DNA from: Bacteroidales bacterium
Lineage (GTDB): Bacteria; Bacteroidota; Bacteroidia; Bacteroidales; F082
Length of the DNA: 45,865 nucleotides
Reading direction: 5' to 3'
Assembly (NCBI GenBank): GCA_017477425.1
Contig: JAFUVT010000025.1
Span: 1-45,865, forward strand
Numbering within the stretch: position 1 is the stretch's first letter; every line of letters starts with the position of its first letter. The position numbers were made by a program, and so were the translations under genes. This document shows positions 45,709 to 45,865 of the stretch, piece after piece. The notes below the pieces were generated by a model. It was given only the letters and a program-made list of their open reading frames with translations, was not told where the DNA came from and searched no databases.

Positions 45709-45865
45709 TTATTGCATGACGGTCACACGCTTCACAACGACACCGTTTTCGGTGTTGATGCGGACCATGTACATGCCAGCGTTGAACTGAGCCATGTTGA
45801 GGACGACCTCGTTGGCGTTGACGTCGGCGTCATACACCACCTGACCGAGGGCGTTCACCACAGTG
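45709..45865 (-). CDS. Partial T9SS cargo gene (sorting domain only, continues past the window)
   Basis: The last 51 complete codons before the stop at 45711-45709 are visible. They read as a type A sorting domain (TVVNALGQVVYDADVN, MAQFNAGMYMVRINTENG, VVVKRVTVMQ), closely matching the end of copy B2. The 5' part lies outside the window, so whether it is a third thioredoxin-like protein cannot be seen, though the shared 3' flank makes that the best guess. Confidence 0.8.
   Translation of the reverse strand, partial: TVVNALGQVVYDADVNANEVVLNMAQFNAGMYMVRINTENGVVVKRVTVMQ

Overview
The window looks like chromosome of a member of the Bacteroidota, most likely an uncultured Bacteroidales. The evidence is: TAnnTTTG -7 promoter elements; starts without Shine-Dalgarno sequences; at least eight proteins with a C-terminal type IX secretion (T9SS) sorting domain (YPNP...GLYLLRV type); an ECF sigma/FecR-DUF4974 pair; PorV-like and T9SS Plug (DUF5103) proteins; and TonB-dependent receptors with CarboxypepD_reg-like N-termini. 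No tRNA, rRNA, CRISPR array or intact insertion sequence was seen. Species cannot be assigned from the sequence alone.

Layout. (1) 1-1320 is an RHS graveyard: an orphan RHS-core fragment joined to an AT-rich domain with an HELAH zinc-protease motif (M91-like), broken by an in-frame TAG, followed by a second RHS-core fragment and small palindromes. (2) 1350-3902 (-) encodes a T9SS-exported protein containing a PNGase F-like N-glycanase region. (3) 4006-7187 (+) is a housekeeping run: lipoprotein, yicC, gmk, nadD. It faces (4) a minus-strand operon, 10386-7254, of a lipoprotein, a TPR protein and rsmA, across a strong bidirectional terminator. (5) rplU-rpmA (-). (6) 11475-20556 (+): ECF sigma factor, FecR-type anti-sigma, an STN-domain/beta-barrel protein, and two ~1000-residue T9SS surface proteins. 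(7) An ABC-F ATPase and a DAHP synthase/chorismate mutase fusion, then a convergent gap with a possible minus-strand small RNA. (8) 24934-34413 (+): TonB-dependent receptor, a 1515-residue secreted protein and a PorV/PorQ-family barrel behind a textbook promoter. (9) greA with a terminator in its leader, a HIT protein, the T9SS Plug protein, priA, and an outer-membrane beta-barrel receptor. (10) 41919-45865 (-): a duplicated cluster of short T9SS proteins, two of them thioredoxin-like, one with a homopolymer frameshift in its signal peptide, and a partial gene at the window edge.

The common theme is the cell surface. T9SS cargo (N-glycanase-like enzyme, beta-helix and adhesin-like proteins, thioredoxin-like proteins) sits with T9SS accessory parts (Plug, PorV-like). 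The strongest candidates for something not well described are the ECF/FecR/STN-barrel/T9SS-cargo locus and the receptor/megaprotein/PorV-like triplet. Other notable points are the A8 tract that could switch or break a surface protein, a GraL-like arrangement at greA, and several families of dispersed palindromic repeats, one of which has become protein-coding.
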